Below the pieces are notes generated by a model. The model did no database searches. It saw only the letters and a list, made by a program, of their open reading frames with translations, and had not been told where the DNA came from. Position numbers and translations under genes: made by a program. 64,000 nt of DNA. It comes from Bacillus sp. HSf4 (GTDB taxonomy: Bacteria > Bacillota > Bacilli > Bacillales > Bacillaceae). Of this stretch, positions 1 to 9,877 are shown piece after piece. Where the stretch lies: contig NZ_CP120679.1 of assembly GCF_029537375.1 (NCBI RefSeq), forward strand, positions 167,501 to 231,500. The letters are read 5' to 3'. Position 1 is the stretch's first letter. The number at the start of each line of letters is the position of its first letter.

Positions 1-1632
<1,632 letters not shown>

Positions 1633-1689
1633 AAATGAATGTCTTACGACACCGTTATCTAGTTTTGAGAGAACACCTCTCAAATAAGG

Positions 1690-1805
<116 letters not shown>

Positions 1806-1847
1806 CATTTATATATTTTACCTTGCATGAAATGAAGCTTAATTTAT

Positions 1848-1922
1848 TCCGCAGTAGCTCAGTGGTAGAGCAATCGGCTGTTAACCGATCGGTCGTAGGT
1901 TCGAATCCTACCTGCGGAGCCA
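1848..1922 (+). tRNA. tRNA-Asn (GTT)
   Basis: The acceptor arms TCCGCAG and CTGCGGA pair and the anticodon loop reads CTGTTAA, giving anticodon GTT. The CCA end is encoded. It is cotranscribed with the rRNA genes upstream. Confidence 0.97.
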
Positions 1923-1924
1923 AT

Positions 1925-1997
1925 GCTTCCATAGCTCAGCAGGTAGAGCACTTCCATGGTAAGGAAGAGGTCAGCGGTTCGAGCCCGCTTGGAAGCT
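1925..1997 (+). tRNA. tRNA-Thr (GGT)
   Basis: The acceptor arms GCTTCCA and TGGAAGC pair and the anticodon loop reads ATGGTAA, giving GGT. CCA is not encoded, so nucleotidyltransferase must add it. It is the last gene of the rrn operon and starts 2 bp after tRNA-Asn. Confidence 0.96.
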
Positions 1998-2018
1998 TAA
2001 TAAAAACTGACGATCTGG

Positions 2019-2048
2019 TTTCTCAAGAATGAGAAAGCTTTTTTTGTT
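2019..2048 (+). terminator. Rho-independent terminator of the rrn operon
   Basis: A perfect 7-bp stem (TTTCTCA / TGAGAAA, loop AGAA) is followed by GC and a run of eight T. It sits 21 bp after the last tRNA. Confidence 0.85.
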
Positions 2049-2085
2049 TTGATGATGAATTATACAGCGGTCGCTTTAACGTAAG

Positions 2086-2103
2086 GTTTAAACAAACGTT
2101 TAA
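2086..2103. repeat. 18-bp exact repeat, copy 1
   Basis: GTTTAAACAAACGTTTAA occurs here and again at 11251-11268. Here it lies in non-coding DNA between the rrn terminator and the next hairpin. Each copy holds the complementary half-sites TTTAAAC/GTTTAA, so an operator is possible, but no function is shown. Confidence 0.6.
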
Positions 2104-2136
2104 ATAAGTGATCACAATAGGGAAGAATCCTCAAAT

Positions 2137-2173
2137 CACGGTCTCTTGTTAAAAGCTAGAGGCCGTGTTTTTG
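2137..2173 (+). terminator. Second terminator downstream of the rrn operon
   Basis: CACGGTCTCT (2137-2146) and AGAGGCCGTG (2158-2167) form a 10-bp stem with one G-T pair, followed by TTTTTG. No gene lies between it and the previous terminator, so it is either a backup terminator or the 3' end of an unrecognised short RNA in 2049-2173. Confidence 0.7.
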
Positions 2174-2261
2174 TTTTGCCAGCAATAATTAGGTTATCGG
2201 GAAGTTTTCCTTATGTGTTATTTGTAGTGGGAATATATTCTGAACCCTCGTTAGAGAAAAG

Positions 2262-2292
2262 ACAAAAGCAGGCACACGATGCCTGCTTTTGT
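2262..2292 (-). terminator. Terminator of the small membrane protein gene
   Basis: A perfect 12-bp stem (ACAAAAGCAGGC / GCCTGCTTTTGT) is followed on the minus strand by CTTTTCT. It ends at the stop codon of the gene at 2292-2465. Confidence 0.85.
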
Positions 2293-2465
2293 TATCCGGA
2301 GCCAAATAATACGATTGCCGCTATTTCTAAAACCAAGAGATAGATCATGTACCTGCCGTATTTGAATATTTCCTGATCGAAATGCTTTTGGCCTCTAAAA
2401 GTCCAAACAAATAAGCCTAAAACTGTGATGACAAGCAGTAATTTGCTAATCGTTAAAGCTGACAT
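2292..2465 (-). CDS. Small two-TM membrane protein, unknown function
   Basis: This 57-residue protein has two hydrophobic segments, about residues 6-20 and 37-55, joined by a charged loop containing RGQKHFDQE. I chose the ATG at 2465 because GAGGG lies 9 nt upstream; a TTG 9 nt further out is also in frame but is too close to that site. A strong terminator ends the gene, which supports its being real. I do not recognise the family. It is transcribed leftward towards the rrn operon and may stand alone, since the neighbouring gene begins 1.2 kb upstream after a different promoter region. Confidence 0.65.
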   Translation of the reverse strand: MSALTISKLLLVITVLGLFVWTFRGQKHFDQEIFKYGRYMIYLLVLEIAAIVLFGSG

Positions 2466-2533
2466 TCTAAACAACCCTCATGTCTTTTTAGTCTTATTAC
2501 TTCTTCGACGAAAGCGAATAAATCCCTTTCAAT

Positions 2534-3709
2534 TTAAGATCCGTTTAAAATAGAGAAGATGCGATTGTTGACGGTCCCAAATGATTTAATATTATTTTGG
2601 ATATTGGAAAAGAGTATCACGTATCTGTCCCCTGTCAGGCTGAAGCTGTTTAAAATATTATACCCGGGCATCACGCCGTGGCTTGAATAGCTTCCCGGAG
2701 AAATATAAAAGCCCATCCCGTATGTGGCTTTGTTTGGCGTAAACATTTTTGTGAAACTTTCATCGCTAATAATTTTTCTGTCGTAAAGCGCCTTATCAAA
2801 CAAGTACATGTCATAAGCGGTCATGTATATATCCCCTGCTCCGTAAAGCTGTGATAAATCAGGCATATCAGGCGTATACAGCTTTTTAAGTGCATTGAGC
2901 TTATAACCTGTTGACTGGTAAGACTGATCGGAAAAGGTTTTATAAAACCCTGCATGCTTCATGCCGGCAGGTTTAAAAATATGTTCTTCGACATATTGAT
3001 CTAAAGGTTCGCCGCTTACCTTTGAAACAATGTAAGCCAGAACAGAATAGTTGGAGTCTTTGTAATTCCATTGTCCGGGCCCTGATTTAACCCCGCGATC
3101 CTCAATGTCTTGTATAAGGTCGTCTGGTGAAATATAGCCAGTGCCTTCTTTATGCCCGCGAATGCCTGATGTGTGTGTCAGAAAATGATAGAGGGTGATG
3201 TTTGTGCCATTTGGAAAATCCGGAAGGTATAACGAAACCGGGTCGTTTACTGACAGCAGTCCTTTTTCTTCAAGCTGAAGAATGGCAGTTGCAATAATCG
3301 CTTTTTGAGAAGAACCGATATAAAAGACGGTATCCGGCGTATTCGGCACCTGTTGTTTCCGGTTTGCATACGAATAGCCCTTGCTTGTAACAACTTCTCC
3401 TTTGTCTACAATCAGTGCTGTACCGCTGAATTCAATGCTTTTTAAATAGTCGTCCAATTGTGCATTATCGTTTTTTGTTATGATATGACTTTGTTTTTCT
3501 TCTTTTTTCTTATGAGACGTGTTCTTTTTCTTCTCTGGTTTTGTTTGTTTTTCAGTTGCCTGCACATGATGTTCCTGTTGATCATTTGGGGCTTTTGGAA
3601 AAGCGATATAAATTAATCCGCAAATAAGGAGAGAGGCGAAAATGAGCAGTCTCCGATTTCTGTTATGCCTTTTTCTTTTTTTTATTCGTGTTCGGTACGT
3701 TCTTGACAT
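2534..3709 (-). CDS. pbpX: PbpX-like membrane-anchored serine hydrolase (beta-lactamase fold)
   Basis: This 391-residue protein has a very basic N-terminus, one membrane anchor (about residues 20-38), a Lys/Glu-rich linker and a class C beta-lactamase/PBP-like domain outside the cell. The catalytic motif SSQK is at 133-136. The second motif reads YKD at 216-218 where many relatives have Y-x-N, and SHGVMPG near the C-terminus is the third. From memory it resembles B. subtilis PbpX in length, these motifs and the tail. The substrate, presumably a cell-wall peptide or D-alanyl ester, cannot be read from sequence. AGAAGGAG precedes the ATG, and an ECF-type promoter lies upstream, fitting a gene induced by envelope stress. 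Confidence 0.8.
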   Translation of the reverse strand: MSRTYRTRIKKRKRHNRNRRLLIFASLLICGLIYIAFPKAPNDQQEHHVQATEKQTKPEKKKNTSHKKKEEKQSHIITKNDNAQLDDYLKSIEFSGTALIVDKGEVVTSKGYSYANRKQQVPNTPDTVFYIGSSQKAIIATAILQLEEKGLLSVNDPVSLYLPDFPNGTNITLYHFLTHTSGIRGHKEGTGYISPDDLIQDIEDRGVKSGPGQWNYKDSNYSVLAYIVSKVSGEPLDQYVEEHIFKPAGMKHAGFYKTFSDQSYQSTGYKLNALKKLYTPDMPDLSQLYGAGDIYMTAYDMYLFDKALYDRKIISDESFTKMFTPNKATYGMGFYISPGSYSSHGVMPGYNILNSFSLTGDRYVILFSNIQNNIKSFGTVNNRIFSILNGS

Positions 3710-3745
3710 GGCGGTACTCCTTCTAAAAGATGTGACGTATTTACT

Positions 3746-3772
3746 GACGCATGATCTCCTTAAAAAGTTTCT
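3746..3772 (-). promoter_or_regulatory. ECF sigma factor promoter of the pbpX-like gene
   Basis: On the minus strand, AGAAAC (3767-3772) is followed after 17 bp by CGTC (3746-3749). This fits the AAC / CGTC core used by sigma-M, sigma-X and sigma-W. It lies 37 bp upstream of the start codon. B. subtilis pbpX is known to be under ECF control; which sigma factor acts here is not decided. Confidence 0.6.
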
Positions 3773-3812
3773 TATTTACTGCTAAAATTTTCATGTGTGC
3801 CAAAATTTACTC

Positions 3813-3841
3813 TTGAAACAGAACGAGTGTTCGTATAAAAT
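3813..3841 (+). promoter_or_regulatory. Sigma-A promoter of the small WYL-like gene
   Basis: TTGAAA (3813-3818), a 17-bp spacer and TAAAAT (3836-3841) lie 22 bp upstream of the start codon at 3864. Confidence 0.6.
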
Positions 3842-3863
3842 AATATATGAAAGGAGTGAGAAG

Positions 3864-4088
3864 ATGCAAAACATGCTGCAGCGGGCCATGGAAGACTGTT
3901 TTCCGGTCGATATCATTTATATGAAGAAAAGCGAATTCACAAAAAGGACGATTCTCGTTAAACAAATCAAAAATGGTTATGTGAAGGCATTCTGTTTCCA
4001 AAAGCGCCAGATCAGAATGTTTAAAAGCGAGGCCATTTTGGCTGTGCTTCCGCATAAAAAAAGAACAAATCCGGCTAATTATGCATAG
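3864..4088 (+). CDS. Small WYL-domain-like protein
   Basis: This is a 74-residue basic protein. The pattern of short beta strands (VDIIYM, RTILVKQI, YVKAFCF, RQIRMFK, EAILAVL) resembles a lone WYL-type beta domain, which usually binds small ligands or nucleic acid in regulators. I chose the ATG at 3864 because AAGGAG lies 7 nt upstream; an in-frame start 69 nt further out has no ribosome site and precedes the promoter. There is no HTH, so it is unlikely to be a DNA-binding regulator by itself. No operon partner is evident. Confidence 0.65.
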   Translation: MQNMLQRAMEDCFPVDIIYMKKSEFTKRTILVKQIKNGYVKAFCFQKRQIRMFKSEAILAVLPHKKRTNPANYA

Positions 4089-4206
4089 ATACGTGTTCTC
4101 CTCTGTACACAGTCTTCCGCTTATTCAATCCCTTCCTGTTTTAATATTCCATCTTTTGTTATAATTAATGTAAATATGTTTTAAAGAGAGCGGGCGTTTT
4201 ACACCT

Positions 4207-5184
4207 ATGCTTCAGACCATCAATCAAACACTTGGAAAAATAATGCCTTTACTGACGCCTGTCAGCGTTGTCAGCGGGGTGCTGCTGTCAGCCTATTTAA
4301 ATGGGTTTGCGGATTTTGTACCGTGGATTTTTGCTTTTATGACGTTTGCCGGAAGTTTGGCAGCCAACTTTCAGTCTCTAAAGGCAGCGGTGATTCATCC
4401 CCTGCCAATGCTGCTGGCTCTGTTTGTTTTGCATATATTTATGCCGCTGTTGGCATTGGCTACGGGTCACCTTGTGTTTCATGGGGATTCATTAACGATT
4501 ACGGGGCTCGTTCTTGGCGTTGTGATACCAACCGGTATAACAAGCATGATTTGGGCGGCCATGCATAAAGGGAATGTCGGCTTGACCCTGTCGATTATTT
4601 TAATTGATACAATCCTCTCTCCTTTTATTGTGCCGTTCAGCCTTTCAGTGCTTGCAGGTGCTCATGTGGAAATGGATGTGGCGGGGATGATGAAGGGCTT
4701 GTTCGGAATGGTTGTCATCCCTTCCTTGTTGGGCATGCTCGTCAATCAGTTTTCAGATCCGGAAAAAACAGCGCGATTAAGCGCCAATTGTGCTCCGTTT
4801 TCTAAAATCGGCTTGGCCCTCGTCGTTGCTATTAACAGCTCAGTTGTCGCTCCTTACCTGAAATCTGTTGACCTTCGGTTTTTAACAATAGCGGTGACGG
4901 TATTTTTAGTGGCCTTCACAGGCTATGTAACAGCGTGGCTATTAGGCAGGCTGTTGAAACGGCCGCAGGAGGAAATCACTGCTTTAATTTTTACTGGCGG
5001 CATGCGTAATATCAGCGCAGGCGCCGTCTTGGCCACCAGTTTTTTTCCGGCGAAAGTGGCCGTGCCGGTCGTGATCGGCATGCTGTTTCAACAAATATTG
5101 GCGGCGTTGTTTGGCCAAATGCTGGCAAGAAGCGAGTTGAAGAAATCGTGTCATGTCGATAAAAAAACGAGTCTGCCTTCATAG
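4207..5184 (+). CDS. Bile acid:sodium symporter (BASS) family transporter
   Basis: The 325-residue protein is almost entirely hydrophobic, with 9-10 predicted membrane helices, the length and layout of BASS transporters such as B. subtilis YocS. The family's duplicated crossover regions appear as GVVIPTGITSMIWA and GGMRNISAGAVLATS, where sodium and substrate bind in characterised members. Substrates across the family include bile acids, pantoate and other organic anions, and this one cannot be assigned. The ribosome site is weak (GAGCGGG, 17 nt upstream). TATAAT lies at 4160-4165 with a poor -35. It appears to be monocistronic. Confidence 0.85.
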   Translation: MLQTINQTLGKIMPLLTPVSVVSGVLLSAYLNGFADFVPWIFAFMTFAGSLAANFQSLKAAVIHPLPMLLALFVLHIFMPLLALATGHLVFHGDSLTITGLVLGVVIPTGITSMIWAAMHKGNVGLTLSIILIDTILSPFIVPFSLSVLAGAHVEMDVAGMMKGLFGMVVIPSLLGMLVNQFSDPEKTARLSANCAPFSKIGLALVVAINSSVVAPYLKSVDLRFLTIAVTVFLVAFTGYVTAWLLGRLLKRPQEEITALIFTGGMRNISAGAVLATSFFPAKVAVPVVIGMLFQQILAALFGQMLARSELKKSCHVDKKTSLPS

Positions 5185-5196
5185 AAGGTCAGACTC
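5169..5196. terminator. Hairpin overlapping the end of the BASS transporter gene
   Basis: GAGTCTGCCTTC and GAAGGTCAGACTC pair with one bulged T. On the plus strand no T-run follows; on the minus strand GTTTTTTTAT follows, although no leftward gene lies nearby. It may slow or trim the upstream transcript. Confidence 0.45.
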
Positions 5197-5244
5197 AATG
5201 TTTCCGCCTGCAAGTTTAAATTGAAGTTCGTTAAGGAGAGAAAA

Positions 5245-5661
5245 ATGATTAAAACGAATAAAGTAAGTGTGATGATCATGACTTTAATCTCTGCAGTCCT
5301 ATTTTGTTCTTTGTTAGTCTCTGCTTCACTTTCCCCGCTTGCGGATTCAGGACCTAACGTTAATCAGTTTGGTTCATTAGGTATGTGGGCGGCAATGGCA
5401 ACCGTTTTGCTATTTTATATGCTGCCTCTTATTGTATATATGATTGGAATTAATGCAATGAAGTTTGTGATGGCCGTTCTTTGCGGAATCGGACTATTGG
5501 CCGTTATTGCGATGATTCCAATTATTTTGATATTTGGAGCCTTTAGTGGAACGACGCCTTCATTATTAGGAATCATCGGTATCTGCATTGTGTTAGCCTT
5601 CGTGAATGTTATTTGGTTATTCGTCGCTTTTCGCCGGCCGTCAGTGAATACTTCTTTCTGA
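5245..5661 (+). CDS. Four-TM membrane protein, unknown function
   Basis: This 138-residue protein has four clear hydrophobic segments, around residues 7-28, 47-67, 72-97 and 104-127, and a short positively charged C-terminus. I chose ATG 5245 because AAGGAG lies 7 nt upstream; a TTG 24 nt earlier is in frame but lies upstream of that site. I do not recognise the family beyond a resemblance to small uncharacterised Bacillus membrane proteins. It converges with the PhzF-like gene 50 bp downstream, and no clear terminator separates them. Confidence 0.7.
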   Translation: MIKTNKVSVMIMTLISAVLFCSLLVSASLSPLADSGPNVNQFGSLGMWAAMATVLLFYMLPLIVYMIGINAMKFVMAVLCGIGLLAVIAMIPIILIFGAFSGTTPSLLGIIGICIVLAFVNVIWLFVAFRRPSVNTSF

Positions 5662-5710
5662 TTTTGCCTCTTTACAGGCTTAAGACGAATAAAAAGACCC
5701 CGCGCTATCT

Positions 5711-6580
5711 TCAAGTTCTCCAAGTTCCTTTTGCGATCAGGTGAACGTTTCCGCCGACATGGATCTCTATGCTGTTTTCCGTTGTTTGCGCTTCAATATA
5801 AAGCAGGGAAGGTCGGTTTATTTCAAACCCTTGTTCAGCCCTTATGCTGAGATGATTTTTACTTAAGTAACTGTTATGCAGTAAATATCCTGCGAGATCC
5901 CCGATTGCGCTTCCTGTTGCAGGATCTTCCGGAACGCTGAAACAGTCGCAAAATACCCGGGCATTGATGTCGTTTTGTTCATGATATGTTTCCGTAGAAA
6001 AAACGAGCAGACTGGCTTCTGTTTCTTTTATAAAAGCTTCATACCGTTCTCTGTTGACTTTGCATTTTTTAACTGCATTCAGCGAATTTAATGGAACAAT
6101 AACCGCGGGAAGACCTGTGGAAACCTCCTGTATCGGGAAATTCGCGTCTATATCGCATATATCGATTCCCAGTACGCCTGCCATCATTTCTTTGTCAAAG
6201 GTTTTGTTAAACACAGGAGGGTTTTGTTTCATCCAAATGACCTGATCTTCACTTTTGTCAAACGTCACTGGAATGGCGCCAACTTCTACATTCAAAATGA
6301 TCTTTGAAGAAAGTCCAGTTTCGATTTCATTTTGAATGATAAATGCTGTGCCCAATGTCGGATGGCCCGCAAACGGAATTTCTTTTTCCGGGGTGAAAAT
6401 TCGGACGTCATACCCGCCGTTTCTCTGTTTTCCAAAAATAAATGTTGTTTCGGAAAAATTGATTTCCCTCGCGATTTTTTGCATCTCGTCACTCGATAGG
6501 TCCTTTTCGACTTTAAAAACAGCGAGCTGGTTTCCTGTGTATTTTGCCTCTGCAAACACATCTACAAGATAAAATTCCAT
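5711..6580 (-). CDS. PhzF family isomerase-like protein
   Basis: The 289-residue protein begins MEFYLVDVFAEAKYTGNQLA, the usual start of PhzF/YddE proteins, which fold like diaminopimelate epimerase. The NFSETTFI segment carries the Glu used for acid-base catalysis (about residue 44), GHPTLGTA supports the first half, and DPATGSAIG marks the second. PhzF itself isomerises dihydro-hydroxyanthranilate in phenazine synthesis; no phenazine genes lie nearby, so the substrate here is unknown. GGGGGAGAG precedes the ATG. The upstream region (6581-6670) separates it from the muropeptide operon terminator. Confidence 0.88.
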   Translation of the reverse strand: MEFYLVDVFAEAKYTGNQLAVFKVEKDLSSDEMQKIAREINFSETTFIFGKQRNGGYDVRIFTPEKEIPFAGHPTLGTAFIIQNEIETGLSSKIILNVEVGAIPVTFDKSEDQVIWMKQNPPVFNKTFDKEMMAGVLGIDICDIDANFPIQEVSTGLPAVIVPLNSLNAVKKCKVNRERYEAFIKETEASLLVFSTETYHEQNDINARVFCDCFSVPEDPATGSAIGDLAGYLLHNSYLSKNHLSIRAEQGFEINRPSLLYIEAQTTENSIEIHVGGNVHLIAKGTWRT

Positions 6581-6670
6581 GTTGAAATCTCTCCCCCTTA
6601 AAATGCCACTTCCTGCCTCAAGCAGTTTTACATATCTTACACGAGATGGGGGCTATTGAACAGTCTAAGC

Positions 6671-6703
6671 CTAAAAAATAAAGAAGAGCGCCTGCCGCTC
6701 TTC
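6671..6703 (-). terminator. Terminator of the MurNAc operon
   Basis: A perfect 8-bp stem GAAGAGCG / CGCTCTTC with loop CCTGC is followed on the minus strand by CTTTATTTTTTAG. It abuts the stop codon of namZ. Confidence 0.9.
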
Positions 6704-7933
6704 CTAATAAAGCAAATACTTGTTTCTGACATTCATAAACCGTTTCTGCTCCGCTTCATATTTTGCAACGGTGTCGTCTAATGAAGCACCTTGTTCAATC
6801 ATTGTTTTGACCCATCCGTTGCCAATGAGGCGGTTGAAATGGCTGTTGGGGAGGAATTCAAAGTCGTTTGGATAAAGATCATGAATCGTTTTTATGATCG
6901 CGATGCCGGTTTTGACAGGCTGAAAGGCGGTGCGGTTTTTCACGTAAAGCTCAACACCGTGACACAGTTTGTTTTGATGCTTTGAAAACGTCGGTGTAAA
7001 GGATGCTGCTCTGAATACAACGCCGGGCAGCTTCAGGCTGTTTAGTTTGTCTGCCAGCTCTGTACTTTTCATGTAAGGTGCGCCTATGAGCTCAAAAGGC
7101 TTGGTTGTTCCTCTTCCTTCGGAAACGTTGGTGCCTTCGATTAAGCCTGTGCCGGGATAAACGATGCTTGTGTCAGCCGTCGGCATATTTGGAGAAGGAA
7201 GGACGAAAGGAAGCCCTGTATCCTCAAAAAACATCTTCCGTTTCCAGCCCTTCATTTTGATGACGGTTAAATCAGCTCCGATGTCAAACTCCCGGTTGAA
7301 AAGCTTTGCCAGTTCTCCAGCTGTCATGCCGTGTATTAAAGGGATCGGATATCTTCCGATAAATGATGAATAATCAGGGTCGAGAACCGGGCCTTCCACT
7401 TTTGTGCCGCTTTGCGGATTTGGCCGGTCCAGTACGATAAACGGAATGTCGTTTTCTTTGGCTGCTTCCATTGCGTATGCCATGGTGTAGATATAGGTGT
7501 AAAAGCGTGTTCCGACGTCTTGAATATCAAAAAGAAGAACATCAACATTTTTCAGCATTTCCGGTGTGGGTTTTTTCGTATCACCGTAAAGACTGTAGAC
7601 GGGCAGACCGGTTTTTTCGTCAATATATGATTCAACTTCGTCGCCGGCTTGCGCGTCTCCCCTGACGCCGTGTTCCGGGCCGAAAAGCGCTGTCAGCTCA
7701 ATATCTCGGTCTTGGTAAAGCAAATCGATGCTGCTCGTCAACTCAGCATTTACACCGGTAGGATTTGTGATGAGCCCCACTTTCTTTCCTTTTAAAAAAC
7801 GTTTCTTTTCTATGAGCACTTCGATGCCTGGTGAAACTTTCGCTTTCTTTTCTTTTTCCGGATAGGCAGCCGCCGCCGTCAGTGTGCTTAAGACAACCAA
7901 TCCAGTGATCAGCCAAAACGCTTGTTTTTTCAT
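6704..7933 (-). CDS. namZ: Exo-beta-N-acetylmuramidase NamZ (YbbC), DUF1343
   Basis: This 409-residue protein has an N-terminal signal peptide (about residues 1-23) and the DUF1343 fold. In B. subtilis the homologue YbbC/NamZ removes MurNAc from the non-reducing end of peptidoglycan fragments outside the cell. Conserved stretches such as LITNPTGV, FGPEHG and the GTNVSEGRGTTKPFE region are present. It is the last gene of the leftward operon: nagZ ends 12 bp upstream and AGGAGGGG lies in that gap. Its product feeds MurNAc to the MurP transporter encoded in the same operon. Confidence 0.93.
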   Translation of the reverse strand: MKKQAFWLITGLVVLSTLTAAAAYPEKEKKAKVSPGIEVLIEKKRFLKGKKVGLITNPTGVNAELTSSIDLLYQDRDIELTALFGPEHGVRGDAQAGDEVESYIDEKTGLPVYSLYGDTKKPTPEMLKNVDVLLFDIQDVGTRFYTYIYTMAYAMEAAKENDIPFIVLDRPNPQSGTKVEGPVLDPDYSSFIGRYPIPLIHGMTAGELAKLFNREFDIGADLTVIKMKGWKRKMFFEDTGLPFVLPSPNMPTADTSIVYPGTGLIEGTNVSEGRGTTKPFELIGAPYMKSTELADKLNSLKLPGVVFRAASFTPTFSKHQNKLCHGVELYVKNRTAFQPVKTGIAIIKTIHDLYPNDFEFLPNSHFNRLIGNGWVKTMIEQGASLDDTVAKYEAEQKRFMNVRNKYLLY

Positions 7934-7945
7934 TCAATCCCCTCC

Positions 7946-9862
7946 TTATCGAAGCGGTTTACCGTTTTTGAGATTTAATCCAAATCCATATTCGTACAAA
8001 ATCTCCCCTGGCTTTGTAACGGAAGGGATGTCGACCGGCAATGTTCCTTTAGGTTTTGCTTTTCCGAAGATGACTTCAACACCCGCCGGGATGTTCGGCT
8101 GCCTGAACCGCCCGTTTGAATAGCCTTTAAATCCATACACCGCAATCACCGCCTGGGCTTCTTCAAAATTTGCCGTGTCATAGGGATTGCGAAGGCTCAT
8201 GATGACAAATTTTTTCTGTTTGGATTGGGCGTATTTCATGGCTGCGCGCGGAAAGACAGTCGCCCATTTACTTGAGTCTTCAATGGTATCGTCGATGATT
8301 CCGTCGTTGACAACAGGGTCGTTTTTGACGACGTATGAGCCTGTAATGACATAATCAGCCTGGTCGATTTGTTTTTGGACATCTTCATTAAAGGTTTTCT
8401 CTGCAAAGGAATATTCGTTTAATACAACCTTTTTCTTGATGCTTTTGATTGTTTTCGAGATCGCTTTTGTTTGGTCTTCATAAGGAGCGAGAATGAGAAT
8501 GGTGTCCCCTTTTTTTGGCTTAAACGGAAGGATGCGGCTGTTGTTTTTTAATACGGTGACGCCTTCTCTAGCCATTTTCATTTCCGCTTTCGCGTGTTTT
8601 GGATTGCCGACCGTTTTTAAAGCGTGTTTGATTTTTTTCTGAAGCGATTCGGATGACGCGCTGTCAAGGATGCCCCTTTTCAATTTGAGGGAAAGGATTC
8701 TTTCCACCGAGTGATTGATTTGTTCAACCGGAATCTCTCCTTGTCTGACAGCTTTGAGAAGGGCATCAAATACAGCGGCAAGGTTTTTTTCCGTCTCCAG
8801 GGATGTGACCTGTGCCGGCATCAGTGCGATGTCGACCCCTGCTTTGACGGCCATGACGACGGCTTCCTCCTGACCGAAATTGTCGGAGATGGCTTTCATG
8901 TTCAAGGCATCAGTCACGACAACGCCGTCAAAACCGAGATCTTTACGTAAAAGATCTGTCATGACTTTTTTGGAGAGTGTTGCCGGAACCATGATGTCTT
9001 TTCCGTCTTTTTTGCTTTTATAGGTTGTATCGTCAAATGCGGGGAACTGGACGTGCGCCGTCATGATCATGTCCATTCCGGCATTGATCGCTTGTTGAAA
9101 TGGGACGAGTTCGACGCTTCTGAGCCGTTTTTCATCGTGTGGAACAAGCGGCAGGCCGTAATGGCTGTCAACCGCTGTATCGCCGTGGCCGGGAAAATGT
9201 TTCGCGGTGGCTGCGATTTGCTCGCCTTGAAGACCTTTCATTGTCTGGATGCCGAGCCGGGCGGCCAGTTCCGGTTTGGAGCTGTAGGAGCGGACGCCGA
9301 TCACCGGGTTGTCGGGATTGTTGTTCACATCCAAGACAGGGCTGAAGTTGACGTTAATGCCCAATGCTTTTAATTCTTTTCCGATGATTTGTCCTGACCG
9401 GTAAGCGTTTTTCCTGCTTTTTGAAGCGCCGATCGCCATATTTCCGGGCAAGTTCGTGCCTGATTCCAGCCTTGTGACAATTCCCCCTTCCTGGTCAATT
9501 GCAATCAAAAGCGGAATATCCGGGCTCGCTTTTTGCAGACCGTCGGTTAATCGGACTGTCTGCTCAGTGCCTGTCACATTCTCTGCGAACAGAATCACGC
9601 CGCCGAGGTGATACCTTTGAATGATTCCGGCTACTTCCTCATTCATTCTCGTAAACCCTGTTGCGCTGGAATCGTCTTTTTTCTTCCAGTTCCTGAAATC
9701 AGGCATCAGCATCTGCCCGATTTTCTCTTCCAGTGTCATTGCGCTCACCATTTGTTGAATGCTCTGTTGCGATTGTTTTGCTTCCGCACCGGAAGTGCCA
9801 GGCTGCAATGCAAGGGATGACAGCAATACAATGACCAGTGTGCATCGAAAAAATGTTTTCAT
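7946..9862 (-). CDS. nagZ: Secreted beta-N-acetylglucosaminidase NagZ (YbbD)
   Basis: This 638-residue GH3 enzyme has a signal peptide, a catalytic barrel and the extra C-terminal domain of the Bacillus type. [16 protein letters not shown] contains the Asp232-His234 pair and [11 protein letters not shown] the nucleophile Asp318; these numbers coincide with those known for B. subtilis NagZ. It cleaves GlcNAc from GlcNAc-MurNAc muropeptides after AmiE has removed the peptide. It lies between amiE and namZ in the operon, with a GAGGCG ribosome site in the 15-bp gap after amiE. Confidence 0.95.
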   Translation of the reverse strand: MKTFFRCTLVIVLLSSLALQPGTSGAEAKQSQQSIQQMVSAMTLEEKIGQMLMPDFRNWKKKDDSSATGFTRMNEEVAGIIQRYHLGGVILFAENVTGTEQTVRLTDGLQKASPDIPLLIAIDQEGGIVTRLESGTNLPGNMAIGASKSRKNAYRSGQIIGKELKALGINVNFSPVLDVNNNPDNPVIGVRSYSSKPELAARLGIQTMKGLQGEQIAATAKHFPGHGDTAVDSHYGLPLVPHDEKRLRSVELVPFQQAINAGMDMIMTAHVQFPAFDDTTYKSKKDGKDIMVPATLSKKVMTDLLRKDLGFDGVVVTDALNMKAISDNFGQEEAVVMAVKAGVDIALMPAQVTSLETEKNLAAVFDALLKAVRQGEIPVEQINHSVERILSLKLKRGILDSASSESLQKKIKHALKTVGNPKHAKAEMKMAREGVTVLKNNSRILPFKPKKGDTILILAPYEDQTKAISKTIKSIKKKVVLNEYSFAEKTFNEDVQKQIDQADYVITGSYVVKNDPVVNDGIIDDTIEDSSKWATVFPRAAMKYAQSKQKKFVIMSLRNPYDTANFEEAQAVIAVYGFKGYSNGRFRQPNIPAGVEVIFGKAKPKGTLPVDIPSVTKPGEILYEYGFGLNLKNGKPLR

Positions 9863-9877
9863 TCGGAGAATCGCCTC

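Noticed and set aside
2146..2343. 65-codon frame on the plus strand
   Set aside because: It spans a terminator and the antisense of the small membrane protein gene and has no ribosome site.
3813..3834. TGAAAC followed by CGTA as a second sigma-W promoter
   Set aside because: The spacer is only 12 bp instead of 16-17; the sigma-A reading TTGAAA-N17-TAAAAT fits better.
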